From Tsukamurella paurometabola DSM 20162 (GTDB taxonomy: Bacteria; Actinomycetota; Actinomycetes; Mycobacteriales; Mycobacteriaceae), in assembly GCF_000092225.1 (NCBI RefSeq), contig NC_014158.1, positions 1,860,001 to 1,924,000 on the forward strand: DNA of 64,000 nt, written 5' to 3'. This document shows positions 27,898 through 37,366 of the stretch, piece after piece. Below the pieces are notes generated by a model that saw only the letters and a program-made list of their open reading frames with translations, was not told where the DNA came from and ran no database searches. Numbering within the stretch: position 1 is the stretch's first letter; every line of letters starts with the position of its first letter. The position numbers and the translations under genes are program-made.

Positions 27898-28542
27898 ATG
27901 ACCGCGATCATCGATCGGGACACCATCGAGGCAGGCCAGAGTGCACCCCGTCGTGCCGGGCTGGTTGGCCACGGTACGGCGGCCACGGTTCATCGCCGCG
28001 GCGCCGCGCAGGCGCGGGGGCTCTCGCCCCGGCTCGTCCGCAGTCGCTCCGGTGAGGGCTCCGGGGATTCGATCACCGTGTCGAACACGCCGGAACGAGG
28101 CGATGTTCGAACCGCTGGTTCGGCCCCATCGGCCATCCGAGTGGTCGGCGCCCGCGGTGCGCGGACGCGTTCCATCGAACGCATCCGCGTGCGCGAATCG
28201 GCACGCCGTCCGCGCGGCTACTCCCGGGCCGACGGGTGCGCGCGGCGCAGTCCTCGGCCCACCTGGCTCGCCTGCGTGCTCGCCGCGGCGGCCACCTTCG
28301 CCACAGTGGTGCTGCTCTTCGGCGGCGCCTCGCCCGAGCCGCAGGCCGCCCCGGTGTCCGCCGGCACCCCGGCCCTGACATCGGTGGTCACCGTCCGCTC
28401 GGGGCAGACGCTCGAGCAAGTCGCACGTGAGATCGCGCCCGAGCGCCCCGTCGCCTCCGTCGTCGACGAGGTCTCCCGCATCAACGGGCTCACCGACGGC
28501 CGCGTCCGCGCCGGACAGACTCTCGTCACTCCGCGGTACTGA
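27898..28542 (+). CDS. LysM-domain membrane protein divergent from lexA
   Basis: Protein of 214 residues. A long basic, disordered cytosolic region (1-120) precedes one membrane helix (about 122-142) and an extracytoplasmic LysM peptidoglycan-binding domain (about 163-211). This is the layout of the DNA-damage-induced protein next to lexA in mycobacteria (Rv2719c/ChiZ), which affects division-septum peptidoglycan; the corynebacterial DivS occupies the same place. The start has AGGAG upstream. It is under a RecA-NDp-like promoter and near SOS half-sites at 27766 and 27782. Probably a damage-dependent division control protein. Confidence 0.85.
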   Translation: MTAIIDRDTIEAGQSAPRRAGLVGHGTAATVHRRGAAQARGLSPRLVRSRSGEGSGDSITVSNTPERGDVRTAGSAPSAIRVVGARGARTRSIERIRVRESARRPRGYSRADGCARRSPRPTWLACVLAAAATFATVVLLFGGASPEPQAAPVSAGTPALTSVVTVRSGQTLEQVAREIAPERPVASVVDEVSRINGLTDGRVRAGQTLVTPRY

Positions 28543-28671
28543 TTCCGACCAGCCCGAACTCCAACACTTTCCCTGAGAGGCGAGAGATGATCACGAACAC
28601 CGCGACGGCGGAAACCCGGCCAGGCGCGCGGGTCGTGCACCTCGACAACGTGGTGCGCCTGCCCCGGCGAG

Positions 28672-28677
28672 TATCCT
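28672..28677 (+). promoter_or_regulatory. Candidate -10 of nrdR
   Basis: TATCCT, about 95 nt before the nrdR ATG. It lies inside an open frame that starts at ATG 28587 and is continuous with nrdR, so promoter and coding readings of this stretch compete. Confidence 0.35.
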
Positions 28678-28772
28678 CGAAGGCAACAACGCGGGGCGCG
28701 ACGCACGCCGGTGCCACGGTGCTGCAACTGCCCCAGCGGTATGCCGATGTCTGGGCTGAGGGTGGTGAACCG

Positions 28773-29243
28773 ATGCATTGTCCGTTCTGCAAGAACGAGG
28801 ACACCCGCGTGGTGGACTCGCGCGTCTTCGACGACGGGCAGGGCATCCGGCGTCGGCGCTCGTGCAACGAGTGCGGCCGTCGTTTCACGACTGTGGAGAG
28901 CGCGGTTCTGGCCGTGGTCAAGCGCAACGGCGTCACCGAGCCGTTCAGTCGTGAGAAGGTCATGAAGGGCGTGCGTCGCGCCTGTCAGGGACGCGCCGTC
29001 GCCGAGGACGATCTCCAGAAGCTCGCCCAGCAAGTGGAGGACGCCGTACGCGCCTCGGGCGTCGCCGAGGTCCCGTCGAATGAGGTCGGCCTGGCCATTC
29101 TCGGGCCCCTTCGCGACCTCGACGAGGTCGCCTACCTCCGCTTCGCTTCGGTCTACCAAGGCTTCATGTCGATCGAAGACTTCGAGTCCGCGATCCGTGA
29201 TCTCCGCACCCGTGCGGCGGCGGGTCCCACCGACGCCGCCTGA
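28773..29243 (+). CDS. nrdR: Transcriptional repressor NrdR
   Basis: NrdR, 156 residues: represses ribonucleotide reductase genes according to ATP/dATP levels. The zinc ribbon cysteines are C3, C6, C31 and C34 (MHCPFC and CNECGRRF). The ATP-cone domain spans about 47-137. ATG 28773 gives the standard family length and start MHCPFC. The frame is open upstream to ATG 28587, which has a good GAGAGGCGAG ribosome-binding site and would add 62 residues. Ten bases separate it from the convergent hrpA stop codon. Confidence 0.96.
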   Translation: MHCPFCKNEDTRVVDSRVFDDGQGIRRRRSCNECGRRFTTVESAVLAVVKRNGVTEPFSREKVMKGVRRACQGRAVAEDDLQKLAQQVEDAVRASGVAEVPSNEVGLAILGPLRDLDEVAYLRFASVYQGFMSIEDFESAIRDLRTRAAAGPTDAA

Positions 29244-29253
29244 CGGGACACGG

Positions 29254-32200
29254 TCAGCTCAGCGCCGCGATCGCGGCCAGCACCTTCTTCTCCGACACCG
29301 AGCCCGCGGTGCCCAGCGCCTGTGCGAACAAGCTCACCCGGAGTTCCTCGATCTGCCAGCTCACCTGTTCCACGCCGGCATCGCGCCGGTGCTGCGGCAG
29401 TGAATCCAGCTTCGCCGTCAGCGCGCCGTACACCCGATCCAGCGTTGCCATCCCGCGATCGTCACGGTCGATCGACGCGGGCAGGGCCGCCCAGCGGACG
29501 GCCGCACCCTGGATGTACCGCGGCAGATGCCGCAGATGCACGCCCGCCGTCGCCCCCACGAAACCCGGGAACAGCAGCGAATCGAGCTGATCGGCGATGT
29601 CATCGGCCGCATCCCGGGCGGCCGGCGGCGGATTCCCGATCGACCCCCGGACCTCGGTCGCCGTCGAGACCGCCGATGCGACCCAGGTCAGGTACTGCTG
29701 CTGCGTCTCGCCGAGCCGGGCGCGCACCGTCGCCGCGAGCGAGGTGAACTCGTCGGGGGTCCAGGCCGTCCCCGCCTGCGCCCGCAGATCGGCGATCGCG
29801 CGGCGGCGACAATCCTCCAGCAGCGCCATCGGAGATTCGTACGGGCTCTGCGACAGCGCCATCCGCTCGCGCGGGTTCAATCCCTGTAACGCCGACTTGT
29901 GCGCGGCGGGCAGCACATTCGCCAGCAGCACGTCGAGTCCCGCGGCCATGAGCCGTGTCTGCTCGGCTTCGTCCGCCACCACCCGCACGCCGGCACGGTC
30001 ACCGTCGGGATAGAGCGAGCCGAACCCTGTCACCCGGCTGCCGCGCACTTCGGTGTCGATCCGTCGCGGCACGTCGCCGAGGGTCTGCGCGGTCCATTCG
30101 CGCGCGGGCGCGCGTTCGTACGCGCCCGCGCGGCTGGACAGGTCCTCCTGGACAGCGGCGCCGAGCGTCCGCTTGAGCGCGGTCAGGTCTTTGCCCGCGC
30201 CGAGTTCGCGGCCGTCGTCTCCGATCACCACGAAGGTCACCCGCAGGTGCGCGGGCAACTGCTCGGGGGAGAAGTCGTCGGGCCGGATCACGGTGCCCGA
30301 CAGTTGCGTCAGTTCCCGCGCCAGTCCGTCCGTCAGCGGCTCGGCACGTGGTGTCAGCCGGGCCAGTGCCGCCGCGGCGAAGTCCGGCGCCGGGACCACC
30401 TCGCGCCGCAATTGCTTCGGCAGCGTCTTGATCAGCGCTGTCGCCAACTCGTCACGCATCGCCGGTACCAGCCACTCGAACCCGTCGGCACGCACCGTCG
30501 CGAGGTCTTTGACGTCGATCCGTGCGGTGACGCCGTCGTCGGCGGCGCCAGGTTCGAACCGGTACTTCAGCGGCACTTCGATTCGGCCCTGCAACCACGC
30601 GGCCGGGTAGGCCTCGCCCGTGATCCCGGCGGAACCATCCACCAGCAGGTCGTCCTCGGTGAAGTCCAGCAGTCCGGGATCCTCGCGGGAGGCCTTCTTC
30701 CACCAGGAATCGAAGTGCCGCGAAGAGACGATGCCCTCGGGCACCCGGAGGTCGTAGAAGTCGAACAGCGCGTCCTCGTCGACCACGATGTCGCGGCGTC
30801 GAGCCTTGTCCTCCAGGTACGAAGCGTCGTCGAGCAGAGCACGGTTGCGCGCGAAGAAGGCATGCCGGGTGCGCCACTCACCTTGCACCAGGGCGTGCCG
30901 CAGGAAGATCTCGCGTGCCGCCTCCGGATCGACCGTGCCGAAGCTCACCGTGCGGTCCGCGACCAGCGGCACTCCGAACAGGGTGACCCGTTCCTTGGCG
31001 AGCACCGCCTCCCGCTTGGTGGACCAATGCGGCTGCGAGTACTGACGTTTGGCGAGTGGACCCGCCAGCTTCTCGGCCCACTCCGGTTCGATCTTGGCGG
31101 CGGTCCGTGCGAACAAGCGGGAGGTCTCGACCAACTCGCCGGCCATGACGAACCGCGGCGGCTTCCGGTACAGCGCCGATGCGGGGAAGATCAGGAACGT
31201 GGCATTGCGGGCCCCCAGGAACTCCTTGCCGTCGCTCTCGCGCAGTCCGATCTGGGACAGCAGGCCGGAGAGCAACGCCTGATGGATCAGATCGGCCGAC
31301 GGTGCCGGTTCCCGCCCGATCGAGTCGAGTGTCCAGCCCATATCGCGGCATATCTGCCGGAGTTGGCCGTGCAAGTCCTGCCACTCGCGGATCCGCACGT
31401 AATGCAGGAATTCGCGCTGGCACTCGCGACGGAAGGCGCTCGAACTCAATTCCGCGCGACGGTCGCCCAGGTGACGCCACAGGTTCAGGTAGGACAGGAA
31501 GTCCGATGTCGGATCGGCGAAGCGCGCATGCTTGTCGTCGGCGGCCTGGCGGTGTTCGGCCGGCCGCTCGCGCACGTCCTGAATGGACAGCCCGGCCACG
31601 ATCACGAGAACCTCGGCAAGCACGCCGAACTCCCGGGCGGCCACCAGCATCCGCGCCATGCGCGGATCCACGGGAAGCTCCGCGAGCTGTCGCCCGACCG
31701 GGGTCAGGCGCTTGTGTCCCACATGAGCGTCTTCGAGCGCGCCGAGTTCCTCGAGGAGTGCCACACCGTCGCGGACGGCGCGTTCGTCGGGCGGCTGCAC
31801 GAACGGGAAGGCCGACACTTCACCGAGGTCCAGCGCAGTCATCGACAGCACCACCGACGCGAGGTTGGTGCGCAGGATCTCCGGATCGGTGAACATCGGG
31901 CGGCTGTCGAAGTCGTCCTCGGCATAGAGCCGAATCGCGATGCCATCCGAGGTGCGGCCACAGCGACCCGACCGCTGCTGCGCCGAGGCCTGCGAGATCG
32001 GTTCGATCGGCAGCCGCTGCACCTTGGTGCGCATCGAGTACCGGGAGATGCGAGCGGTGCCGGTATCCACCACGTACTTGATGCCCGGCACGGTGAGTGA
32101 GGTCTCGGCGACGTTGGTGGACAGAACGATCCGGCGTCCACTGTGCGGGGCGAACACCCGGTGCTGCTCCGCGGCCGAGAGTCTGGCGTAGAGGGGAAGG

Positions 32201-33189
32201 ATCTCCGTTCCCGGGCGGGCGCAGGCCGACAGGGCCTCGGCGGCATCGCGGATCTCGCGCTCGCCGGAGAGGAAGACGAGCACGTCACCGGGTGCCTCCC
32301 GGGAGAGCTCGTCGACGGCGGCAACGATGCCGGTCACCTGGTCGGCGGGATCGTCGCCCTCGGGAGTGAGCTCATCGAGCGGGCGGTAACGGATCTCCAC
32401 CGGGTAGGTCCGGCCACTGACCTCGATGACCGGTGCCGGCGCACCGTCTGGCGCGGCGAAGTGGGCGGCGAACCGTTCGGGCTCGATGGTCGCCGAGGTG
32501 ACGATCACCTTGAGATCGGGCCGGCGCGGCAGGATCTGCTTGAGGTAGCCGAGGATGAAGTCGATGTTCAGGCTGCGTTCGTGCGCCTCATCGATGATCA
32601 GCGTGTCGTAATCGCGTAGTAGCCGGTCGCGGGTCAGCTCCCGCAGCAGGATGCCGTCGGTCATCAGCTTCACCGAGGTAGCGGGGGAGACCTTGTCGGT
32701 GAACCGCACGGCGTATCCCACCGCATCGCCGAGTTCGGTCTTCGTCTCCTCGGCGATGCGCTCGGCCACGCTGCGCGCCGCCAGCCGGCGCGGCTGGGTG
32801 TGGCCGATCATGCCGCGCACGCCGCGCCCGAGTTCGAGGCAGATCTTCGGTAGCTGCGTGGTCTTGCCCGAGCCGGTCTCACCCGCGAGGATCACCACCT
32901 GGTTCTCGGCGATGGCCTTCGCGATCTCTTCGCGCCGCGCGCTGACCGGGAGGTCTTCGGGGTAGACGATCGCCGGCACCGCCGCGACGCGGGTGGCGTA
33001 CCTGTCCCGAGCGGCTTCGATGTCGCGCGCGATGCGCGGCAGGTCGGCGGGTTTGCTGCGCTTGAGCTTTCCACGCAGCCTGGTCTCGTCGCGAAGCGTG
33101 ACCGCGGGTTCGGTCGCAGTGCCGAGCGCCGCGTACAGGTCGCGCTTGGCCGGGGCGTCCGCCGCCGTCGTGCTCGCCTGCTTCGTCAT
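29254..33189 (-). CDS. hrpA: ATP-dependent RNA helicase HrpA
   Basis: DEAH-box RNA helicase of 1,311 residues, a normal length for HrpA, linked to mRNA processing and rescue of collided ribosomes in other bacteria. P-loop GETGSGKT is at 103-110, DEAH at 200-203, SAT (motif III) near 231, and a QRSGRCGR motif VI near 390. HA2/OB-fold and the long DUF3418 carboxy-terminal region follow. ATG 33189 lies 7 nt after TAAACT on the minus strand; upstream in-frame starts would run into the divergent aminotransferase gene. Confidence 0.95.
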   Translation of the reverse strand: MTKQASTTAADAPAKRDLYAALGTATEPAVTLRDETRLRGKLKRSKPADLPRIARDIEAARDRYATRVAAVPAIVYPEDLPVSARREEIAKAIAENQVVILAGETGSGKTTQLPKICLELGRGVRGMIGHTQPRRLAARSVAERIAEETKTELGDAVGYAVRFTDKVSPATSVKLMTDGILLRELTRDRLLRDYDTLIIDEAHERSLNIDFILGYLKQILPRRPDLKVIVTSATIEPERFAAHFAAPDGAPAPVIEVSGRTYPVEIRYRPLDELTPEGDDPADQVTGIVAAVDELSREAPGDVLVFLSGEREIRDAAEALSACARPGTEILPLYARLSAAEQHRVFAPHSGRRIVLSTNVAETSLTVPGIKYVVDTGTARISRYSMRTKVQRLPIEPISQASAQQRSGRCGRTSDGIAIRLYAEDDFDSRPMFTDPEILRTNLASVVLSMTALDLGEVSAFPFVQPPDERAVRDGVALLEELGALEDAHVGHKRLTPVGRQLAELPVDPRMARMLVAAREFGVLAEVLVIVAGLSIQDVRERPAEHRQAADDKHARFADPTSDFLSYLNLWRHLGDRRAELSSSAFRRECQREFLHYVRIREWQDLHGQLRQICRDMGWTLDSIGREPAPSADLIHQALLSGLLSQIGLRESDGKEFLGARNATFLIFPASALYRKPPRFVMAGELVETSRLFARTAAKIEPEWAEKLAGPLAKRQYSQPHWSTKREAVLAKERVTLFGVPLVADRTVSFGTVDPEAAREIFLRHALVQGEWRTRHAFFARNRALLDDASYLEDKARRRDIVVDEDALFDFYDLRVPEGIVSSRHFDSWWKKASREDPGLLDFTEDDLLVDGSAGITGEAYPAAWLQGRIEVPLKYRFEPGAADDGVTARIDVKDLATVRADGFEWLVPAMRDELATALIKTLPKQLRREVVPAPDFAAAALARLTPRAEPLTDGLARELTQLSGTVIRPDDFSPEQLPAHLRVTFVVIGDDGRELGAGKDLTALKRTLGAAVQEDLSSRAGAYERAPAREWTAQTLGDVPRRIDTEVRGSRVTGFGSLYPDGDRAGVRVVADEAEQTRLMAAGLDVLLANVLPAAHKSALQGLNPRERMALSQSPYESPMALLEDCRRRAIADLRAQAGTAWTPDEFTSLAATVRARLGETQQQYLTWVASAVSTATEVRGSIGNPPPAARDAADDIADQLDSLLFPGFVGATAGVHLRHLPRYIQGAAVRWAALPASIDRDDRGMATLDRVYGALTAKLDSLPQHRRDAGVEQVSWQIEELRVSLFAQALGTAGSVSEKKVLAAIAALS

Positions 33190-33195
33190 TTGGAC

Positions 33196-33202
33196 TAGTT
33201 TA
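33196..33202. promoter_or_regulatory. Overlapping divergent -10 elements of hrpA and the aminotransferase
   Basis: TAGTTT at 33196-33201 on the plus strand lies 7 nt before ATG 33209. TAAACT, the complement of 33197-33202, lies 7 nt before ATG 33189 on the minus strand. The two hexamers share five base pairs, so the two promoters cannot be occupied at once. Confidence 0.6.
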
Positions 33203-33208
33203 TCCACC

Positions 33209-34462
33209 ATGAGCGGACAGGGATCCACGCGACCATCGGCACTCTGGCACGGCTTCGCAGACATGGGCGCAGTGCAACGCGACGGCGCGTTCGTCTTCGC
33301 CCGTGGCGACGGTGCGTACGTCTACGACACCACTGGCAACCGCTATCTCGATGCCACCGCCGGCCTGTGGTTCGCCAACGTCGGCCACGGCCGGGCGGAG
33401 GTCGCCGATGCCGTGCGCGACCAGTTGCTCAAGGTGGCGCACGTGACCGGCTTCGGTGACGCCGCCACCGATACGACGGTGGCTCTCGCCGAGCGGCTGC
33501 GGGATATCGCGCCGGTCCCGGACAGCAAGATCTTCTTCACCTCCGGCGGCTCCGATTCCGTCGACTCCGCCATCAAGCTGGCCCGGCGGTACTGGCAGGA
33601 GAAGGGCAAGCCCACCAAGAAGCTGATCGTCGGCCGGTCCAACGCCTACCACGGCATGCACGTGGGCGGCACCAGCCTCGGCGGCATCCCCGTGAACGCC
33701 GAGGGATACGGCGGCGTCCTGTTCGACGACACCGCGACCGTGGCCTGGGACGATGCCAAGGAGCTGCTCGGACTCATCGAGCGCGTCGGCGCCGACGCCA
33801 TCGCCGCCTTCGTCGCCGAGCCCGTGATCGGCGCCGGGGGCCTGCTGCCGCCGCCCGACGGCTACCTGCGTGAGGTGCGCGAGATCTGCCGCGAACACGA
33901 CGTGCTGTTCATCGCCGACGAGGTGATCACCGGTTTCGGCCGGATCGGCGGTGCCTGGTTCGCCTCCAGCCGGTTCGACCTGCAGCCCGATCTGATGACC
34001 ACCGCGAAGGGGCTCACCAGCGGATACGTACCGATGGGCGCACTGTTCGTGGCGCCGAACGTCGCTGAGCCCTTCTTCGCGGGAGGAGTGTGGTGGCGCC
34101 ACGGCTACACCTACGGCGGCCACGCGGCGGCAGCCGCCGCGTCGATGGCGGTACTCGACATCATGGAGCGGGAGAATCTCGTCGCCGAAGCCCTGCGGTT
34201 GCAGGACACACTGCTGCGGGAGCTGGCACCGCTGGCTGATCACCCCAAGGTCAAGCAGGTCCGCGGCGGTGTCGGCGCGGTGGCCGGCGTGCAGCTGAAC
34301 GAGCCCGCCGAGGCGATGGCGATGGTGAAGAAGCTACGCGCACAAGGTGTCTCGGGTCGTGCCGCTGGGTTGGGCACGCTGCAGTACTCGCCGGCCTTGA
34401 TCACCACCGACGAGCAGGTGGCCGAGATCGCGGCCGCCACCCGCCGGGCGCTCGACGCCTGA
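33209..34462 (+). CDS. Class III PLP-dependent aminotransferase
   Basis: Omega-type aminotransferase of 417 residues. PLP is held by K267 (TTAKGLTSGY) and the acidic IADEVITGFGR. The TSGGSDSVDSAIKLARRYW segment is the cofactor phosphate-binding region. The family includes beta-alanine/4-aminobutyrate:pyruvate and polyamine transaminases; sequence by eye does not select one. ATG 33209 lies 7 nt after TAGTTT, so it is likely leaderless. A 7-bp GC hairpin (34467-34483) follows. It shares its promoter spot with divergent hrpA. Confidence 0.88.
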   Translation: MSGQGSTRPSALWHGFADMGAVQRDGAFVFARGDGAYVYDTTGNRYLDATAGLWFANVGHGRAEVADAVRDQLLKVAHVTGFGDAATDTTVALAERLRDIAPVPDSKIFFTSGGSDSVDSAIKLARRYWQEKGKPTKKLIVGRSNAYHGMHVGGTSLGGIPVNAEGYGGVLFDDTATVAWDDAKELLGLIERVGADAIAAFVAEPVIGAGGLLPPPDGYLREVREICREHDVLFIADEVITGFGRIGGAWFASSRFDLQPDLMTTAKGLTSGYVPMGALFVAPNVAEPFFAGGVWWRHGYTYGGHAAAAAASMAVLDIMERENLVAEALRLQDTLLRELAPLADHPKVKQVRGGVGAVAGVQLNEPAEAMAMVKKLRAQGVSGRAAGLGTLQYSPALITTDEQVAEIAAATRRALDA

Positions 34463-34509
34463 TGTGCGCGCGATTGTCGCGCGGGGGTTGCACAAGGTTG
34501 CGCCTTGAC

Positions 34510-34526
34510 TGATTGTTGACCAATCA
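34510..34526. promoter_or_regulatory. Inverted repeat upstream of the symporter operon
   Basis: TGATTG-TTGAC-CAATCA, perfect six-base arms, 38 nt before GTG 34564. A TTGACC -35-like hexamer lies within it and TAATGT (34537-34542) could be the -10. It looks like an operator, but no regulator gene is adjacent. Confidence 0.5.
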
Positions 34527-34563
34527 AACCCCTTCGTAATGTGAGGCGTGACACACTGCGGGC

Positions 34564-34911
34564 GTGAACGAGGACGATACGGCCGCGGTCTATCAGCGCG
34601 CATACGACAGCAAGGAATTCCACGACCTCCGTCGCCGCCTGGCGAGGTTCGTCATCCCGGTTTCGGTGGCGTTCCTGACCTGGTATCTGGCCTACGTGTT
34701 GCTGGCCACCTACGCGACGGACTTCATGAGCCAGAAGCTGTGGGGCAACATCAATGTGGCCCTGGTGGTCGGGCTGTTGCAGTTCGTCACGACCTTCGGG
34801 ATCACCTGGGCCTACGTGCGGTTCGCGAACACCGAGATCGACCCGCCCGCGACCGCCTTGCGCGAGGAGATCGAGGCCGAGCTCAAGAGCGTCGGGGGTG
34901 ACCAGGGATGA
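34564..34911 (+). CDS. DUF485 membrane protein, symporter partner
   Basis: Protein of 115 residues with two membrane segments (about 30-52 and 65-88) and the DUF485 pattern in which Lys/Arg-rich start residues precede them. DUF485 genes (YjcH in E. coli) are co-transcribed with acetate/monocarboxylate symporters such as ActP and MctC. GTG 34564 starts after a leader without a clear ribosome-binding site. The symporter ATG overlaps its stop codon (ATGA). Confidence 0.9.
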   Translation: MNEDDTAAVYQRAYDSKEFHDLRRRLARFVIPVSVAFLTWYLAYVLLATYATDFMSQKLWGNINVALVVGLLQFVTTFGITWAYVRFANTEIDPPATALREEIEAELKSVGGDQG

Positions 34912-36545
34912 CCGCACTCCTCGCGGGGTACGAGCCGAGGACCATCGAGCCGGGCCAGCAGATCGGCTCCACCACCCTCAATATCGTCATCTTCCTGCTG
35001 TTCATCGGCGTCACCATGGGCCTGGTGATCCGGGCCAGCCGCACCACCAAGAAGGCCACCGACTTCTACACCGGCGGAGCCTCGTTCACGGGCCCGCAGA
35101 ACGGCTTCGCCATCGCCGGTGACTACCTCTCCGCGGCCAGTTTCCTGGGCATCTGCGGCGCCATCGCGATCCAGGGCTACGACGGCTTCCTCTACTCGAT
35201 CGGATTCCTCGTGGCCTGGCTCGTCGCGCTGCTGCTCGTGGCCGAGCGGCTGCGTAACGTCGGCAAGTTCACGATGGCCGATGTGCTCAGCTTCCGATTG
35301 CGGCAGCGTCCCGTGCGGATGGCGGCCGCCCTGGCCACGCTCACCGTGTCGCTGTTCTATCTGATCGCTCAGATGGCGGGTGCGGGTGGCCTGGTGTCGC
35401 TGTTGCTCAACATCAAGGGGACCACCGGACAGGCCGTGGTGGTCGCCGTCGTCGGCATCCTGATGATTGTGTACGTGCTGGTGGGCGGTATGAAGGGCAC
35501 CACCTACGTGCAGATGGTCAAGGCCGTCCTGCTGGTCGGCGGCGCGCTGCTCATGACGCTCATGGTGCTCGCGGCGGTGAAGGGCAACTTCTCCGATCTG
35601 TTGCAGAAGGCCATCGACGGCAGTGCCTCGGGGCAGAAGATCATCGAGCCCGGCCTCAAATACGGCAAGACCGAGACCACCAAGCTCGACTTCATCTCCC
35701 TGGCACTGGCGCTGGTGCTCGGCACAGCAGGCCTGCCGCACGTGCTGATGCGCTTCTACACCGTGCCTACCGCCAAGGAGGCGCGGCGCTCCGTCACCTG
35801 GGCCATCGGCCTGATCGGCGCCTTCTACATCTTCACCCTGGTGCTGGGTTTCGGTGCCGCGGCCTACGTCGGCTCCGATGTGATCACCACGGCACCGGGC
35901 GGCGTGAACTCGGCGGCACCGCTGCTCGCGTTCTCACTGGGGGGCACGATCCTCATGGCGGTGATCTCGGCGGTCGCGTTCGCCACGATCCTCGCCGTCG
36001 TCGCCGGCCTCGCGATCACCGCGTCGGCAAGTCTCGCGCACGACATCTACAACGGCGTCATCAAGCACGGCCAGGCCACGCCCGAGTCGCAGGTGCGGGT
36101 CTCTCGGATCACCGTGGTGGTGATCGGCATCGTCTCGATCATCCTGGGCATCGGCGCGATGGGGCAGAACATCGCCTTCCTGGTGGCTCTGGCCTTCGCG
36201 GTGGCGGCCTCGGCCAATCTGCCCACGATCCTGTTCTCCCTGTTCTGGCGCCGCTTCAACACCACCGGAGCGCTGCTGTCGATGTACGGCGGCCTGATCT
36301 CCGCGATCGGCCTGATCATCTTCTCGCCGGCCGTGTCCGGGAAATCGACCTCGATGTTCAAGAACGCCGACTTCGCCTGGTTCCCGCTGGAGAATCCGGG
36401 CCTGGTGTCCATCCCGATCGGCTTCGGTCTCGCGATCCTGGGCACGATCTTCGGCAAACCCGATACCGACCTCGCCGATAAGGCCGTTGAGATGGAGGTG
36501 CGATCACTGACCGGCGTCGGCGTGGAGAAGGCGATCGATCACTGA
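34908..36545 (+). CDS. Sodium:solute symporter, acetate/monocarboxylate type
   Basis: SSS-family transporter of 545 residues with about 13 membrane helices. DFYTGGASFTGPQNGFAIAGDYLSAASFLG in the first quarter and GTAGLPHVLMRFYTVPTAKEARRS in the middle match ActP of E. coli and MctC of Corynebacterium glutamicum (acetate, propionate, pyruvate uptake). It is coupled to DUF485. A strong stem-loop ends the transcript. Uptake of short-chain monocarboxylates is the likely role. Confidence 0.9.
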   Translation: MTALLAGYEPRTIEPGQQIGSTTLNIVIFLLFIGVTMGLVIRASRTTKKATDFYTGGASFTGPQNGFAIAGDYLSAASFLGICGAIAIQGYDGFLYSIGFLVAWLVALLLVAERLRNVGKFTMADVLSFRLRQRPVRMAAALATLTVSLFYLIAQMAGAGGLVSLLLNIKGTTGQAVVVAVVGILMIVYVLVGGMKGTTYVQMVKAVLLVGGALLMTLMVLAAVKGNFSDLLQKAIDGSASGQKIIEPGLKYGKTETTKLDFISLALALVLGTAGLPHVLMRFYTVPTAKEARRSVTWAIGLIGAFYIFTLVLGFGAAAYVGSDVITTAPGGVNSAAPLLAFSLGGTILMAVISAVAFATILAVVAGLAITASASLAHDIYNGVIKHGQATPESQVRVSRITVVVIGIVSIILGIGAMGQNIAFLVALAFAVAASANLPTILFSLFWRRFNTTGALLSMYGGLISAIGLIIFSPAVSGKSTSMFKNADFAWFPLENPGLVSIPIGFGLAILGTIFGKPDTDLADKAVEMEVRSLTGVGVEKAIDH

Positions 36546-36568
36546 CGTAGCCCTCGGTCGAACACGGT

Positions 36569-36595
36569 GCCCGTCCCCGGATCGCGGGGGCGGGC
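36569..36595 (+). terminator. Terminator of the symporter operon
   Basis: GCCCGTCCCCG pairs with CGGGGGCGGGC (one G-T pair) around a 5-nt loop, 24 nt past the stop codon. It lies between convergent genes and may act on both. Confidence 0.75.
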
Positions 36596-36621
36596 GTCGT
36601 CTTCCTGGTATGACGGTGCCG

Positions 36622-37287
36622 TCAGGCCAGGAGCGAGTTGACCGCCCAGCCGACGACGGCGGCGAGCATCGCCGCGCCCATGCCGGTGAGGATCGAGCCG
36701 AGACAGCCCTGCAGGCCCGTCCACCGAACCCGCCCGGGATCCTCGTCGGTGATCGGGGCCGGGTCCTCGCCGCGGACCGCCCGCCACAGCGGATTCGGTT
36801 CGATCAGCAGGTACAGCGGTGCGCCGATCTGGCCGATGGTGAACAGCCAGAACCACGCCCATCGGTTGCCATAGCGGGGACGCGAGGCGAGCATGGTCAG
36901 GAAGGTCAGCGCCCATACCGATGCCACGAGCATGCCGAACCATGTGGGGATGCCGAAGGGCCACTGGATCCAGGAGTCCTGGTCGAGCGTCTCGATGTCG
37001 ACGCCGCGGTCGGACATCTGCGTGCGGAAGTCCGCCGCGGGAGTCCTACCGTCCTCGGTGACCTGTCCGGAGCGCCACTGGAACGGCCCTGTCGACCAGT
37101 CGCCCGTCGAGACGGTCCCGTCGGACCACCGATCGGGGATCACCTGGACGACCTCGCCGCGATCGAGGGCCGCCGCGAAATCGGCGTACGTCGCGTCGCG
37201 CGGAGTCCCCGCGGTGGCGGCGGCGAGACCGCCCACCAAAAGGATCAGCAGCCCCGCGATGCGGAACACCAGCCGTGCGGCCCTCAT
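36622..37287 (-). CDS. Membrane protein of unknown function
   Basis: Protein of 221 residues. A first hydrophobic segment (about 5-25) is followed by a soluble, externally placed segment of about 75 residues with Trp-rich and YADFAAALDRGEV-like text, then three membrane segments (about 110-130, 140-160, 195-217). It resembles uncharacterised actinobacterial membrane proteins; no family confidently named. ATG 37287 has a strong GGGGAGGAA ribosome-binding site. Divergent from oxyR. Confidence 0.7.
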   Translation of the reverse strand: MRAARLVFRIAGLLILLVGGLAAATAGTPRDATYADFAAALDRGEVVQVIPDRWSDGTVSTGDWSTGPFQWRSGQVTEDGRTPAADFRTQMSDRGVDIETLDQDSWIQWPFGIPTWFGMLVASVWALTFLTMLASRPRYGNRWAWFWLFTIGQIGAPLYLLIEPNPLWRAVRGEDPAPITDEDPGRVRWTGLQGCLGSILTGMGAAMLAAVVGWAVNSLLA

Positions 37288-37353
37288 CTCATTCCTCCCC
37301 TTCCCGGAAGGGACCCTACAGCGCCGCAGCCGCGTTCCGGTGATCAACGGGAC

Positions 37354-37359
37354 TAGACT
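37354..37359 (+). promoter_or_regulatory. -10 element of oxyR
   Basis: TAGACT ending 7 nt before ATG 37367: a leaderless pattern. Confidence 0.5.
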
Positions 37360-37366
37360 GATAGGT

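Noticed and set aside
29254-33264. HrpA starting 25 codons earlier at 33264
   Set aside because: It would run through the divergent aminotransferase start. ATG 33189 has the -10 at 7 nt.
34467-34483. CGCGCGA-ttg-TCGCGCG hairpin as terminator of the aminotransferase gene
   Set aside because: Only 7 bp, no T-tract, and such GC palindromes are common here. Not listed as a separate feature.
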